Source: Syntrophales bacterium (GTDB lineage: Bacteria; Desulfobacterota; Syntrophia; Syntrophales; UBA2210). From it: a stretch of 10,546 bases of DNA. The translations under genes were made by a program, and so were the position numbers. The DNA is taken from positions 1 through 10,546 of the forward strand of contig JALNXD010000071.1 in assembly GCA_023230565.1 (NCBI GenBank), in the 5' to 3' direction. Below, in pieces: positions 1 to 6,276 of the stretch (positions within the stretch are counted from its first letter, which is position 1; each line of letters starts with the position of its first letter). Under the pieces are notes generated by a model, which was not told where the DNA came from, did not search any database, and saw only the letters and a list, made by a program, of their open reading frames with translations.

Positions 1-70
1 AACTATAGCATAAAATAGGCAATTATAAAACAATATTAACGTGTTATATGTAATTAATGAGATTTTTTAT

Positions 71-113
71 CGCAACCCCCGGGCCTAACCAAGAAAAATA
101 TTGAGGGGTTGTG
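71..113 (+). promoter_or_regulatory. Hairpin covering the RBS and GTG start of the DinB-family gene
   Basis: Bases 71-79 pair with 105-113 (CGCAACCCC with GGGGTTGTG, nine pairs including one G-T), leaving a 25-base loop. The 3' arm contains both the GGGG of the only Shine-Dalgarno-like stretch and the GTG at 111. If transcribed from upstream, this structure would hide the start site. It could be a translational control hairpin, or it could mean the annotated start is wrong or the gene is decaying. No U-tract follows on either strand, so it is not an obvious terminator. The pairing is seen directly; any regulatory role is inference. The rest of 1-110 is very AT-rich and shows no gene. Confidence 0.4.
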
Positions 114-536
114 CAAAGGTCTCCTTTGGAACTCATAAATGCCAAAACGATATTGACCCCCTATAGTGTATGGCATTTAGTAGAACATATCCGGATTGCT
201 CAGTGGGATATTCTGGAGTTCATCAGAGATCCCCTGCATATCTCACCCGAGTACCCCGCCGGATATCGCCCTGATGCATATGCAAAGGCGGAAGAGCACA
301 TGTGGAAAGATTCCGTACTTCGGGTGAAATCCGATCTGGCAAGTCTTATAAAAATAGCGGTGGATGAGAAAAATGATCTCTTTGCCCCTATTGCACACGC
401 TCCTGAATATACTATCTTCCGCGAACTTTTAGTCGTTGCTGATCACAATGCATATCATACAGGAGAAATTGCGCTTCTCCGCCAGGAATTGAACGCATGG
501 CCGAAAGATCATCCTTATTTGACCGGTCAGGGCTGA
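111..536 (+). CDS. DinB-family (DinB_2-like) putative metal-dependent protein, short at the N-terminus
   Basis: The 141-residue product matches the four-helix DinB/YfiT-like fold family. The signature includes WHLVEHIRIAQWDILEF (residues 21-37) and DHNAYHTGEIALLRQ (111-125). The three histidines expected to bind a divalent metal are H26, H112 and H116. Family members are usually about 150-170 residues and begin with an extra helix before the PxELxN segment seen here at residues 5-10, so about 20-30 N-terminal residues seem to be missing. The GTG start is preceded by GAGGGG only two bases away, and an in-frame stop lies at 102-104, so no longer start exists in this frame. The next frame upstream (61-117) stays open and could supply N-terminal residues if there were a frameshift near 117. 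Such proteins are thiol transferases or stress-associated proteins of mostly unknown role. Either a shortened functional protein or a frameshifted remnant is possible. No operon partner is evident; a promoter separates it from the reductase gene. Confidence 0.65.
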   Translation: MQRSPLELINAKTILTPYSVWHLVEHIRIAQWDILEFIRDPLHISPEYPAGYRPDAYAKAEEHMWKDSVLRVKSDLASLIKIAVDEKNDLFAPIAHAPEYTIFRELLVVADHNAYHTGEIALLRQELNAWPKDHPYLTGQG

Positions 537-587
537 TAGAATGGGCGAAAGTACAATGTAAAGAAAGGGAATAAATACATTATTTAT

Positions 588-616
588 TTGACATGAAGAC
601 ATTCTTTTTATATTCG
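588..616 (+). promoter_or_regulatory. Predicted sigma70-type promoter of the FabG-like reductase gene
   Basis: A perfect -35 hexamer TTGACA lies at 588-593. The -10 is either TATATT at 609-614 (15-base spacer) or TATTCG at 611-616 (17-base spacer), so the -10 is less certain. An AT-rich perfect inverted repeat with 8-base arms (570-577 and 581-588, 3-base loop) abuts the -35 and could be an operator or an UP-like element. The predicted transcript starts near 620, after the ATG at 593 and before the ATG at 653. This supports the downstream translation start. Confidence 0.55.
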
Positions 617-652
617 GCGTTGGTGTTGAAATACTGTTTCAGGAGGATCAAA

Positions 653-1402
653 ATGAGATTGAAAGATAAAGTTGCTGTTGTGACGGGATCGGGTCGGGGC
701 ATCGGGGAAGGCATTGTCATGCGTTTTGCCGAAGAAGGTGCCAAAGTAGTAGTTAACGATGTCAATGAGGCGGACGCGAATGCAGTTGTAGAGAAAGTGA
801 AGGCAGCGGGCGGTCAGGCAGTAGGGGTAATCGGGAGTGTTGCTTCGCGTCAGGTTGTTCAGGGTATGGTGGATACGGCAATTAAAGAATTCGGAACTCT
901 TGATATAATGGTAAATAATGCCGGCATCACCCGTGATGCCATGCTTCATAAAATGACCGATGAGCAGTGGGACCAGGTAATCGCAGTAAATCTTACGGGT
1001 GTTTTTTATGGAATTCAATGCGCGGCCATATTCATGAGGGAAAAAGGTTACGGGAAAATCATCAATATTTCATCCACCAGCGCTTTCGGTAATCCGGGAC
1101 AGCTGAATTATGCCGCTACGAAAGCGGCCATTATCGGAATGACCAAAACCGCCGCAAAAGAACTTGGACAAAAAAATGTGAACGTAAATGCAATAGCTCC
1201 CGGGATGATCTGGACCGACATGATGAAGAACATGCCGCAATCCGCCAAAGATAGAATAGATCAGATGCTTCCCGCTATTATGCCTCTTAACAGGAAGGGT
1301 TCTCCACTCGATGTCGCTAATTTGGCACTTTTCCTGGCCAGTGAGGAAAGTCAGTTTATGACAGGCCATGTCCTCTTCTGTGAAGGCGGCATGAAGGCTT
1401 AA
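653..1402 (+). CDS. FabG-like short-chain dehydrogenase/reductase (3-oxoacyl-ACP or acyl-CoA reductase type)
   Basis: The 249-residue product is a classical SDR of typical FabG length, predicted cytosolic. It probably reduces a 3-ketoacyl thioester or oxidises the corresponding 3-hydroxyacyl thioester. Visible landmarks are the dinucleotide motif TGSGRGIG (11-18), NNAG (88-91), and the catalytic set N113, S140, Y153 and K157. The C-terminal half contains the usual APGMIWTDM segment. Asp36 at the end of beta-2 favours NAD(H), although Arg15 in the glycine loop is as in NADPH-using FabG, so cofactor preference is open. The ATG at 653 is chosen because AGGAGG sits at 641-646 with a six-base spacer. 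An upstream in-frame ATG at 593 has no RBS and falls in the -35 hexamer. No acyl-carrier-protein or other fab genes are adjacent, so fatty-acid synthesis, hydroxyacyl-CoA metabolism or another oxidoreductase role cannot be separated. Transcription ends at a strong terminator 26 bases downstream. Confidence 0.93.
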   Translation: MRLKDKVAVVTGSGRGIGEGIVMRFAEEGAKVVVNDVNEADANAVVEKVKAAGGQAVGVIGSVASRQVVQGMVDTAIKEFGTLDIMVNNAGITRDAMLHKMTDEQWDQVIAVNLTGVFYGIQCAAIFMREKGYGKIINISSTSAFGNPGQLNYAATKAAIIGMTKTAAKELGQKNVNVNAIAPGMIWTDMMKNMPQSAKDRIDQMLPAIMPLNRKGSPLDVANLALFLASEESQFMTGHVLFCEGGMKA

Positions 1403-1428
1403 AACTGGTGGTTTTTTGGTTCCGAATA

Positions 1429-1461
1429 AAAAAAGGACAGTCTGTGAGGCTGTCCTTTTTT
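1429..1461. terminator. Bidirectional rho-independent terminator between convergent genes
   Basis: A perfect 12-base-pair stem is formed by A6-GGACAG (1429-1440) and CTGTCC-T6 (1450-1461) with a nine-base loop. The T-run serves the plus-strand reductase gene. The A-run becomes a U-run when read on the minus strand, where the hairpin starts 18 bases after the carboxyltransferase stop codon. It therefore can terminate both convergent transcripts. Confidence 0.9.
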
Positions 1462-1479
1462 ATTAAAATGGTATTCTTT

Positions 1480-3075
1480 TTACCAGCAGTCTATGTTGGG
1501 CCGTTTTTTGCCTGTGCGCTCGGGTGGTTTCGGTTGCGAACGCAGCCCGCTCATGATCCAGTGACGTGTGTCGGCGGGGTCGATTACATCGTCAATTTCC
1601 AGGACCGCCGCCATATTGATCGCCTTCCCGTATTCATAATGCATGGCCACCAGCTCATCATATCGCTTGGCCCTCTTTTCGGGATCCTCAATCGCTTCCA
1701 GTTCTTTCCTGAAACCGAGTCTGACAGCCCCCTCGAGTCCCATGCCGCCGAATTCTCCCGTCGGCCAGGAGACGATAAAGTTGGAAATATGAAAACTTCC
1801 GCCCGCCATGGCCTGAGAGCCGAGACCGTATCCTTTGCGCAAGACCACACTGAAAATGGGGATCGTTGCATTCACTGCATTGGTGAATATACGACAAAAA
1901 TGTCGAACCTGAGCTGTCTTTTCAGCCTCAGGACCTACCATGAAGCCGGGGGTGTCTATAAGAACGGTGACGGGTATATCAAAGGCATCGCAAATCTGAA
2001 TGAATCGGGAGACCTTGTCAGCACCGTCTGCATCAACTGCTCCTCCGAGGTGGGTAACATTGTTTGCAATGAGGCCGAAAGGCTGCCCTTCGATCCTGAC
2101 GAGTGCCGTAACTATCCCTATGCCGAATTCTCGGCGAAGTTCAAGTATGGATCCTTTATCTGCGATGACATTGATAATTTTACGGACATCGTAACTTCGC
2201 CTGCGGCGTTCCGGCACAAGATCGCGTAACTGGGTCTGATCTTCACATTCCCACTCCGGAAGACTTCCCTGGAAATAAGAAAGATATTTTTTTGCCGTCT
2301 GAACCGCTTCAATGTCATCTTCCACGACGATATCGACAACTCCATTGGGTGACTGTATGGACATCGGGCCGATCTGAGTCGGCTTAAAAACTCCCAGTCC
2401 GCCACCTTCAATCATTGCCGGACCGGCCATGCCCAGGTTTGAATTCTTTGTCGCAATGATCACGTCACATTGGCCAAGAAGGGCAGCGTTTCCGGCAAAA
2501 CAATACCCGCTTAATACTCCTACCATGGGAACGAGTCCGCTTAATCTTGCAAAATAGGCAAATGACATTACATCAAGCCCTGCCACAACAGAATCCTGAA
2601 AATCTACATCGCCCGGTCGGCCGCCTCCCCCTTCAGAAAAAAGTACTGTCGGTAATTTTTGATCGTATGCAATTTTTAGCATCCGGTCTTTCTTTTTATG
2701 ATTGAAGAAGCCCTGTGTGCCTGCGAGAACAGTATAGTCATATCCCATTACCATGCAGCGGGTCCTGGACCTTTCGAAAAGTTTTCCGTTGACTGAGCCG
2801 ATTCTGGTAACCAATCCATCGGCTGGAGTTCTCTTAATCAATTGCTCCATGGAAGTTCGGCGACGCTGTCCCGCCAGTATCAATGATCCGTATTCAATGC
2901 AATCATCAGGATCCAGCAGATCATCGATATTTTCGCGTATTGTCCGCTGTCCCGTTTTTCGGCGCTTTGCAACGGCGTCGGGGCGCACTTCATCTTTTGT
3001 GAATTCATGTCGGGAATTTACTTCCGCCAAATCGGCACGGATATTCTTTGCATCTTCAGATTTCTTATCGCTCAC
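1480..3075 (-). CDS. Biotin-dependent acyl-CoA carboxylase, carboxyltransferase subunit
   Basis: The 531-residue product spans the whole carboxyl transferase domain (crotonase-like N and C halves), which moves the carboxyl group from carboxybiotin to an acyl-CoA. Visible are the N-terminal RTIRENIDDLLD segment (44-55), the first oxyanion-loop region GGGGRPGD (149-156), MAGPAMIEGGG (216-226), DTPGF (374-378) and the second glycine-rich loop RKGYGLGSQAMAGG (413-426), then a C-terminal EIDDVIDPADTRHWI stretch. The GGGGRPGD and YGLGSQAMAGG loops resemble, from memory, the transferase part of single-chain long-chain acyl-CoA carboxylases more than PccB or AccD. Here the domain stands alone, so a biotin carboxylase and biotin carrier must come from elsewhere; none is in the window. 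The GTG at 3075 is chosen because an AGAGGG Shine-Dalgarno sequence lies just upstream and a promoter lies at 3183-3211. An in-frame ATG at 3195 would precede the predicted transcription start, and the extra 40 residues look non-conserved. The acyl substrate cannot be read from sequence. Confidence 0.92.
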   Translation of the reverse strand: MSDKKSEDAKNIRADLAEVNSRHEFTKDEVRPDAVAKRRKTGQRTIRENIDDLLDPDDCIEYGSLILAGQRRRTSMEQLIKRTPADGLVTRIGSVNGKLFERSRTRCMVMGYDYTVLAGTQGFFNHKKKDRMLKIAYDQKLPTVLFSEGGGGRPGDVDFQDSVVAGLDVMSFAYFARLSGLVPMVGVLSGYCFAGNAALLGQCDVIIATKNSNLGMAGPAMIEGGGLGVFKPTQIGPMSIQSPNGVVDIVVEDDIEAVQTAKKYLSYFQGSLPEWECEDQTQLRDLVPERRRRSYDVRKIINVIADKGSILELRREFGIGIVTALVRIEGQPFGLIANNVTHLGGAVDADGADKVSRFIQICDAFDIPVTVLIDTPGFMVGPEAEKTAQVRHFCRIFTNAVNATIPIFSVVLRKGYGLGSQAMAGGSFHISNFIVSWPTGEFGGMGLEGAVRLGFRKELEAIEDPEKRAKRYDELVAMHYEYGKAINMAAVLEIDDVIDPADTRHWIMSGLRSQPKPPERTGKKRPNIDCW

Positions 3076-3182
3076 ATTTCCCTCTCTGTATTGAAAAGTA
3101 TTCCACTTCGCGCATGCGCGTTCATCCTTCGACCCAGTATCAGGCTGGACGCCATTCGATTGATGTCGAGGCTGGTCATACC

Positions 3183-3211
3183 CATATAGGCACAAAATGG
3201 TATATTGTCAA
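3183..3211 (-). promoter_or_regulatory. Predicted sigma70 promoter of the carboxyltransferase gene
   Basis: On the minus strand a perfect TTGACA (-35, 3211-3206) is followed by exactly 17 bases and TATATG (-10, 3188-3183). Transcription would start near 3176, giving a leader of about 100 bases before the GTG at 3075. An eight-base palindrome GTCATGAC at 3221-3228 lies just upstream of the -35 and could be a regulator half-site, but this is weak. The DNA from 3229 to 3332 is AT-rich and shows nothing else that I can support. Confidence 0.65.
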
Positions 3212-3332
3212 GGATTAGTGGTCATGACATTACATTTCAACATTGCACTGTTAAGAAGACAAAAATGTTCTGGGCTCGCTTACTGTTTTATTATATACTT
3301 TTTTATATGATGATCACTTGTTAAAATTTTAA

Positions 3333-3360
3333 TTGAAGCGTAAGCCACGGCGATTATAAT
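3333..3360 (+). promoter_or_regulatory. Predicted sigma70 promoter of the exported hydrolase gene
   Basis: TTGAAG (3333-3338) and a perfect TATAAT (3355-3360) are separated by 16 bases. The predicted start is near 3367, giving an untranslated leader of about 140 bases before the ATG at 3507. It is divergent from the carboxyltransferase promoter, with about 120 bases between the two -35 elements. Confidence 0.6.
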
Positions 3361-3371
3361 TGCGGACCATC

Positions 3372-3393
3372 TCGATCATTCGAGAACGATCGA
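3372..3393 (+). promoter_or_regulatory. 22-bp imperfect palindrome at the predicted transcription start (operator or 5' hairpin)
   Basis: The sequence reads TCGATC, ATTCGAGAAC, GATCGA and is symmetric about 3382/3383 except for a single mismatched pair (3378/3387). CCAT at 3367-3370 also pairs with ATGG at 3393-3396, so the RNA 5' end could fold into a longer hairpin with a small bulge. The position just downstream of a perfect -10 fits a repressor operator or a transcript-stabilising 5' stem. The symmetry is observed; the function is inferred. Confidence 0.4.
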
Positions 3394-3456
3394 TGGTGAA
3401 TATTCTCTTTGGACTTACTTGCTCTCCAGACACTTCCCCTTTTTCCTCTGCGCAAC

Positions 3457-3471
3457 GGGCGATTGTCGCCC
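3457..3471 (+). other. Small GC-rich hairpin in the hydrolase leader
   Basis: GGGCGA (3457-3462) and TCGCCC (3466-3471) form a perfect six-pair stem with a three-base loop, about 20 bases before the AAAGGA Shine-Dalgarno sequence at 3493-3498. No T-run follows on either strand, so it is not a terminator. It may only be a spacer structure in a long leader. Confidence 0.35.
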
Positions 3472-3506
3472 ATCTAAAAAGTTAAAAAAAAGAAAGGAAA
3501 AGAAAG

Positions 3507-4244
3507 ATGAAATATGCATTTACGTTTTTTCTGCTTTTCATTTTTGCAGTACAAACAGGTGCACAGGAGAAGAGCTTGACATACACGGTGGACGGCAAAC
3601 CGTACGAGGGCTATTACGTAAGCCCTTCTCAAGGGGCTCCGCTTATAATTCTGATTCATGACTGGGACGGTCTTACAGAATATGAAATTACACGTGCCGA
3701 AATGTTGCAGGGAATGGGATATGCGGTATTTGCTGCGGATCTTTTCGGCAAAGGAATCAGGCCCAAGGAACTTCAAGAAAGACAGAGACTAACCGGCGAG
3801 CTATATAAAAACCGGGAAAAGATGCGCAGTTTGCTCAACGCCGCGCTAAATGAGGCAAAGATAAAAAATGCAAATACTGACAATGCAGTAATGGTCGGCT
3901 ACTGCTTCGGCGGTACCTCCGTTCTCGAATTCGCGAGGTCAGGCGCTGATATGAAAGGATTTGTCTCATTTCATGGCGGATTAATGACGCCGGAAGGACA
4001 AGATTATTCCGGGGTAAGGGGCACAATTATTGTATTCCACGGTACCGCGGATGAAAGCGTTACAATGGACCATTTTTCAAATCTTGCCAAAGAACTGGAA
4101 AAGTATAAGATTCCGCATGAGATGACAACATATGGGGGCGCACCACATGCCTTTACCGTATTTAACACAGAAAGGTACAGGAAAGATGCCGACAGAAAAT
4201 CGTGGAATCGCTTTTCAGAATTTTTGCACCAGACACTCAAATAA
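3507..4244 (+). CDS. Exported dienelactone hydrolase-family alpha/beta hydrolase
   Basis: The 245-residue product begins with a clear signal peptide (Lys2, a hydrophobic stretch at about 5-15, likely cleavage after TGA at residue 19), so the enzyme should act in the periplasm. The mature part is a dienelactone hydrolase-type alpha/beta hydrolase. The nucleophile is Cys133 in GYCFGG, followed by Asp182 in HGTADESV and His214 in GAPHAFT, the expected Cys-Asp-His triad. HDWDGL at 51-56 matches the family's H-x-x-x-G oxyanion region. Family members hydrolyse lactones, esters or related bonds; the substrate here is unknown, and a role in aromatic catabolism should not be assumed because no catechol-pathway gene is near. 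The ATG at 3507 has AAAGGA eight bases upstream. It appears monocistronic, with its own promoter and a long structured leader, and it ends 46 bases from the convergent degP stop codon. I see no clear terminator in that gap. Confidence 0.9.
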   Translation: MKYAFTFFLLFIFAVQTGAQEKSLTYTVDGKPYEGYYVSPSQGAPLIILIHDWDGLTEYEITRAEMLQGMGYAVFAADLFGKGIRPKELQERQRLTGELYKNREKMRSLLNAALNEAKIKNANTDNAVMVGYCFGGTSVLEFARSGADMKGFVSFHGGLMTPEGQDYSGVRGTIIVFHGTADESVTMDHFSNLAKELEKYKIPHEMTTYGGAPHAFTVFNTERYRKDADRKSWNRFSEFLHQTLK

Positions 4245-4290
4245 TATCATTTCAGTTTCAGCGGCTCGATAATTTGTAAGACAGCTCTTT

Positions 4291-5715
4291 TCAGGACGAT
4301 TGCAGTACCACATAAAAAATCCGGTCATTCCTTTGAATTTGAAGAAGTAATCGTTCCCTGTCATCCAGCTTTTGCATGGTATTCAGAAATTCTCTCATGT
4401 TCGAGATTTCTTTTCTTTCAACTTCTCTTATAATATCTCCTTGCTGAAGGCCGGCATTATCAGCGGGACTCCCGGGCTGAACCTGCATTATAATTACTCC
4501 TTCATCGAATTTAAGTTTCAGCTGCTGCGAGATTTCAGGAGTGATATCTTGTACCGAAAGACCCCACTTCTGTTTCTGTCTGTCCGAAGGTTGCTGATCA
4601 CCACCGTCTTCAGACACATCAGTTCCGGGCATTGTTCCCAGTTCGGCAGAAATGGTCATTTCCTCACCATCGCGAAGAACTTTCATATCGACTTTCGTAT
4701 CCGGTTTCATACCGGCTATTCTTGCGCTCAAGTCGTGAGCTGTTTCTACCGCATTACCATTTACGGAAGTAATAACATCTCCCGGTTTTAATCCAGCTTT
4801 TTCAGCCGGCGTATCATCCATTACCTGAGCAATAAGAACTCCTTCTTCATGTTTCAATCCAAAAGATTCAGCCAGTTCAGGAGTGAGATCCTGTATTGAA
4901 ATGCCGAGAAATCCCCTCGTTACTTTTCCCTGTTTCAATTGGGGAAGAAGATTTTTTGCGATATTTACCGGTATGGCAAAACCGATGCCTTGCCCTTCGG
5001 CAACTATGGCGGTGCTGATCCCAATGACTTTACCGTCCTTGTTAAATAAAGGGCCTCCGCTGTTGCCTGGATTTATCGCGGCATCGGTCTGAAGAAAATC
5101 GTCATAGGGGCCGGCTCCTATGATCCTGCTTTTTGCACCAATTATTCCTGCGGTTACCGTATGGCCGAGTCCGAAAGGATTTCCCACTGCAAGAGTCCAG
5201 TCGCCGACGCGTATGCTCGTCGAGTCTCCTAATTGAGCGGGGGGCGGCAGGTCTCCATCTGCTTCTATTTTTATGAGGGCAAGATCTGTTTTAGGGTCAC
5301 GGCCGACTATGGTAGCTTTGTATTCTTCACCATTTTGAAGGCGAACATTAATTTCCGAGGCCTTGGCAACGACATGGTTATTGGTAAAAATGTGACCTTC
5401 TTTATCGATAATAAATCCTGAGCCAAGGGCTCTCGTTCTTCTTTTTTGCTGGGGAATGTCGCCGAAGAATTTTTCAAAAAATTCTTCGAAGGGTCCTTGC
5501 GACCTGGGCCAGGGCATAGTCTGCCTTTCTTGAATTGCCTGAGTAGTGGAAATATTTACGACGCTATGTGCAACTTCTTCTGCGAGATCTGCAAATGAAG
5601 CAGGCGTTTGAGCAAAGCAGATCCCGGCACCCGTTAACCCCGCCACCAGAGGAAGCAGCAAAATATAGAAAAGAATATGTGGGAGGTTTTTTTTGAAAAA
5701 AACTGTGTTTTGCAT
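4291..5715 (-). CDS. degP: DegP/HtrA-like periplasmic serine endoprotease (Do family)
   Basis: The 474-residue product is a complete Do-like protease/chaperone that degrades or refolds misfolded envelope proteins. It starts with an export signal (KK at 8-9, hydrophobic core about 14-33, likely cleavage after Ala35 in CFA). A linker rich in Phe and Gln follows, then the trypsin-like domain with catalytic triad His114 (TNNHVV), Asp144 (KTDLAL) and Ser219 (GNSGGP). Two PDZ domains occupy about 268-361 and 384-474, joined by an acidic, Gln-rich linker. Length and domain order are standard. The ATG at 5715 is chosen because AAAGGAG (5728-5722) lies six bases upstream. A longer in-frame start at 5793 would place 26 non-conserved residues before the signal peptide. 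I saw no sigmaE-type GAACTT/TCTGA promoter. The symbol could equally be degQ or mucD, since those paralogues are not separable by eye. Confidence 0.94.
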   Translation of the reverse strand: MQNTVFFKKNLPHILFYILLLPLVAGLTGAGICFAQTPASFADLAEEVAHSVVNISTTQAIQERQTMPWPRSQGPFEEFFEKFFGDIPQQKRRTRALGSGFIIDKEGHIFTNNHVVAKASEINVRLQNGEEYKATIVGRDPKTDLALIKIEADGDLPPPAQLGDSTSIRVGDWTLAVGNPFGLGHTVTAGIIGAKSRIIGAGPYDDFLQTDAAINPGNSGGPLFNKDGKVIGISTAIVAEGQGIGFAIPVNIAKNLLPQLKQGKVTRGFLGISIQDLTPELAESFGLKHEEGVLIAQVMDDTPAEKAGLKPGDVITSVNGNAVETAHDLSARIAGMKPDTKVDMKVLRDGEEMTISAELGTMPGTDVSEDGGDQQPSDRQKQKWGLSVQDITPEISQQLKLKFDEGVIIMQVQPGSPADNAGLQQGDIIREVERKEISNMREFLNTMQKLDDRERLLLQIQRNDRIFYVVLQSS

Positions 5716-5823
5716 AATTGTCTCCTTTCTCGCATTTACCAGCTGTCCTGGTCGATAAAAGAAATACTGCAATGTGCCATTCCCAGCGGCCATTCAAAAA
5801 ATACAGCCGCACCTTTACACATA

Positions 5824-5857
5824 GTCTTTATACATGAAGACATGTGGGGAAAGTCAA
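5824..5857 (-). promoter_or_regulatory. Candidate promoter of the DegP-like protease gene with overlapping palindrome
   Basis: On the minus strand TTGACT (5857-5852) precedes TATAAA (5832-5827). The 19-base spacer is longer than ideal, which lowers confidence. The -10 lies inside an 18-base near-palindrome (5824-5841, GTCTT with AAGAC plus inner pairs and one G-T) that could be an operator. The leader to the ATG at 5715 would be about 105 bases. Confidence 0.38.
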
Positions 5858-6276
5858 AAAAATACTTTAAACTCTTTTTCATATTTCCTCTGTACAGGGT
5901 AAAAAGTAAATGGGTTGAGTAATGTAATTTGGTTAAAAGAACGCAGATAAATGTGCGGACAGCGCCGGGACGGGCAATCTCAGTTGCACCCACTCAACCG
6001 TCTCACATCAGGAGAGAGGGTGACTTTCAACTTTTTACGAAGCCATCATATTTACATATGGACATTTTTAATAATGATGGTATCGTGCGTAAGAAGAAAT
6101 GCTGAACAGGCCGGTTGCCTCCGTCTCCACCATTTGAAAATACCACCGGTGCTCTTAAGTAACAGCAATCGAGGTTTTGATTCGCCAGTGAAAACTCATT
6201 GGAAGTAACGCATGAAAAAGAGCGGGAACTATGATTCTGAATAATACTGTTCTGATGGTATGAGGTTTCGTAGAAA
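5858..6276 (+). other. Long intergenic region upstream of the transporter, no convincing gene, possible RNA structure
   Basis: About 420 bases contain no frame with a good ribosome binding site or recognisable protein. GGTTGAGT at 5913-5920 and ACTCAACC at 5992-5999 form an eight-pair closing stem. Inside it are two small hairpins: CGCA/TGCG at 5942-5957, and GGGCAA/TTGCACC at 5972-5990 with one bulged base. Together they resemble a three-way junction, but I can match it to no known riboswitch class. CCATCAT (6043-6049) and ATGATGG (6074-6080) form another inverted repeat. A weak plus-strand promoter, TTTACA (6051-6056) with AATGAT (6073-6078) and a 16-base spacer, overlaps that repeat. The transporter must be expressed from somewhere in this region or upstream of it. 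Confidence 0.35.

Noticed and set aside
71..110. Resemblance of the CCGGGCCTAACC stretch to the core of a class I cyclic-di-GMP riboswitch
   Set aside because: The CCUAA-like receptor is present, but the upstream GGCAAACC-type segment, the tetraloop hairpin and the closing stem are missing. The bases instead pair with the DinB-gene start.
608..1369. Minus-strand open frames of 136 and 99 codons opposite the reductase
   Set aside because: They are antisense to a gene with all SDR motifs, and their sequences show no recognisable domain.
1408..2229. A 273-codon open frame on the plus strand
   Set aside because: It lies wholly antisense to the well-supported carboxyltransferase gene, starts inside the terminator region, has no ribosome binding site and resembles no family. 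It is a shadow of the minus-strand codon bias.
4245..4290. A terminator between the convergent hydrolase and protease genes
   Set aside because: The 46-base gap shows no stable stem followed by a T-run on either strand, so none is called.
5760..5785. A sigma54-like TGGCAC/TTGC arrangement on the minus strand before the protease gene
   Set aside because: The GG and GC elements are only about six bases apart instead of the required ten.
5897..5910. A CpxR-like pair of GTAAA repeats upstream of the protease gene
   Set aside because: The two GTAAA copies are only two bases apart, whereas CpxR boxes need about five. They also lie upstream of the predicted -35 region without other support.
5951..6208. 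An 85-codon plus-strand frame in the protease/transporter gap
   Set aside because: It has no ribosome binding site, no recognisable domain, a patchy composition and no membrane or signal organisation. It is probably chance.
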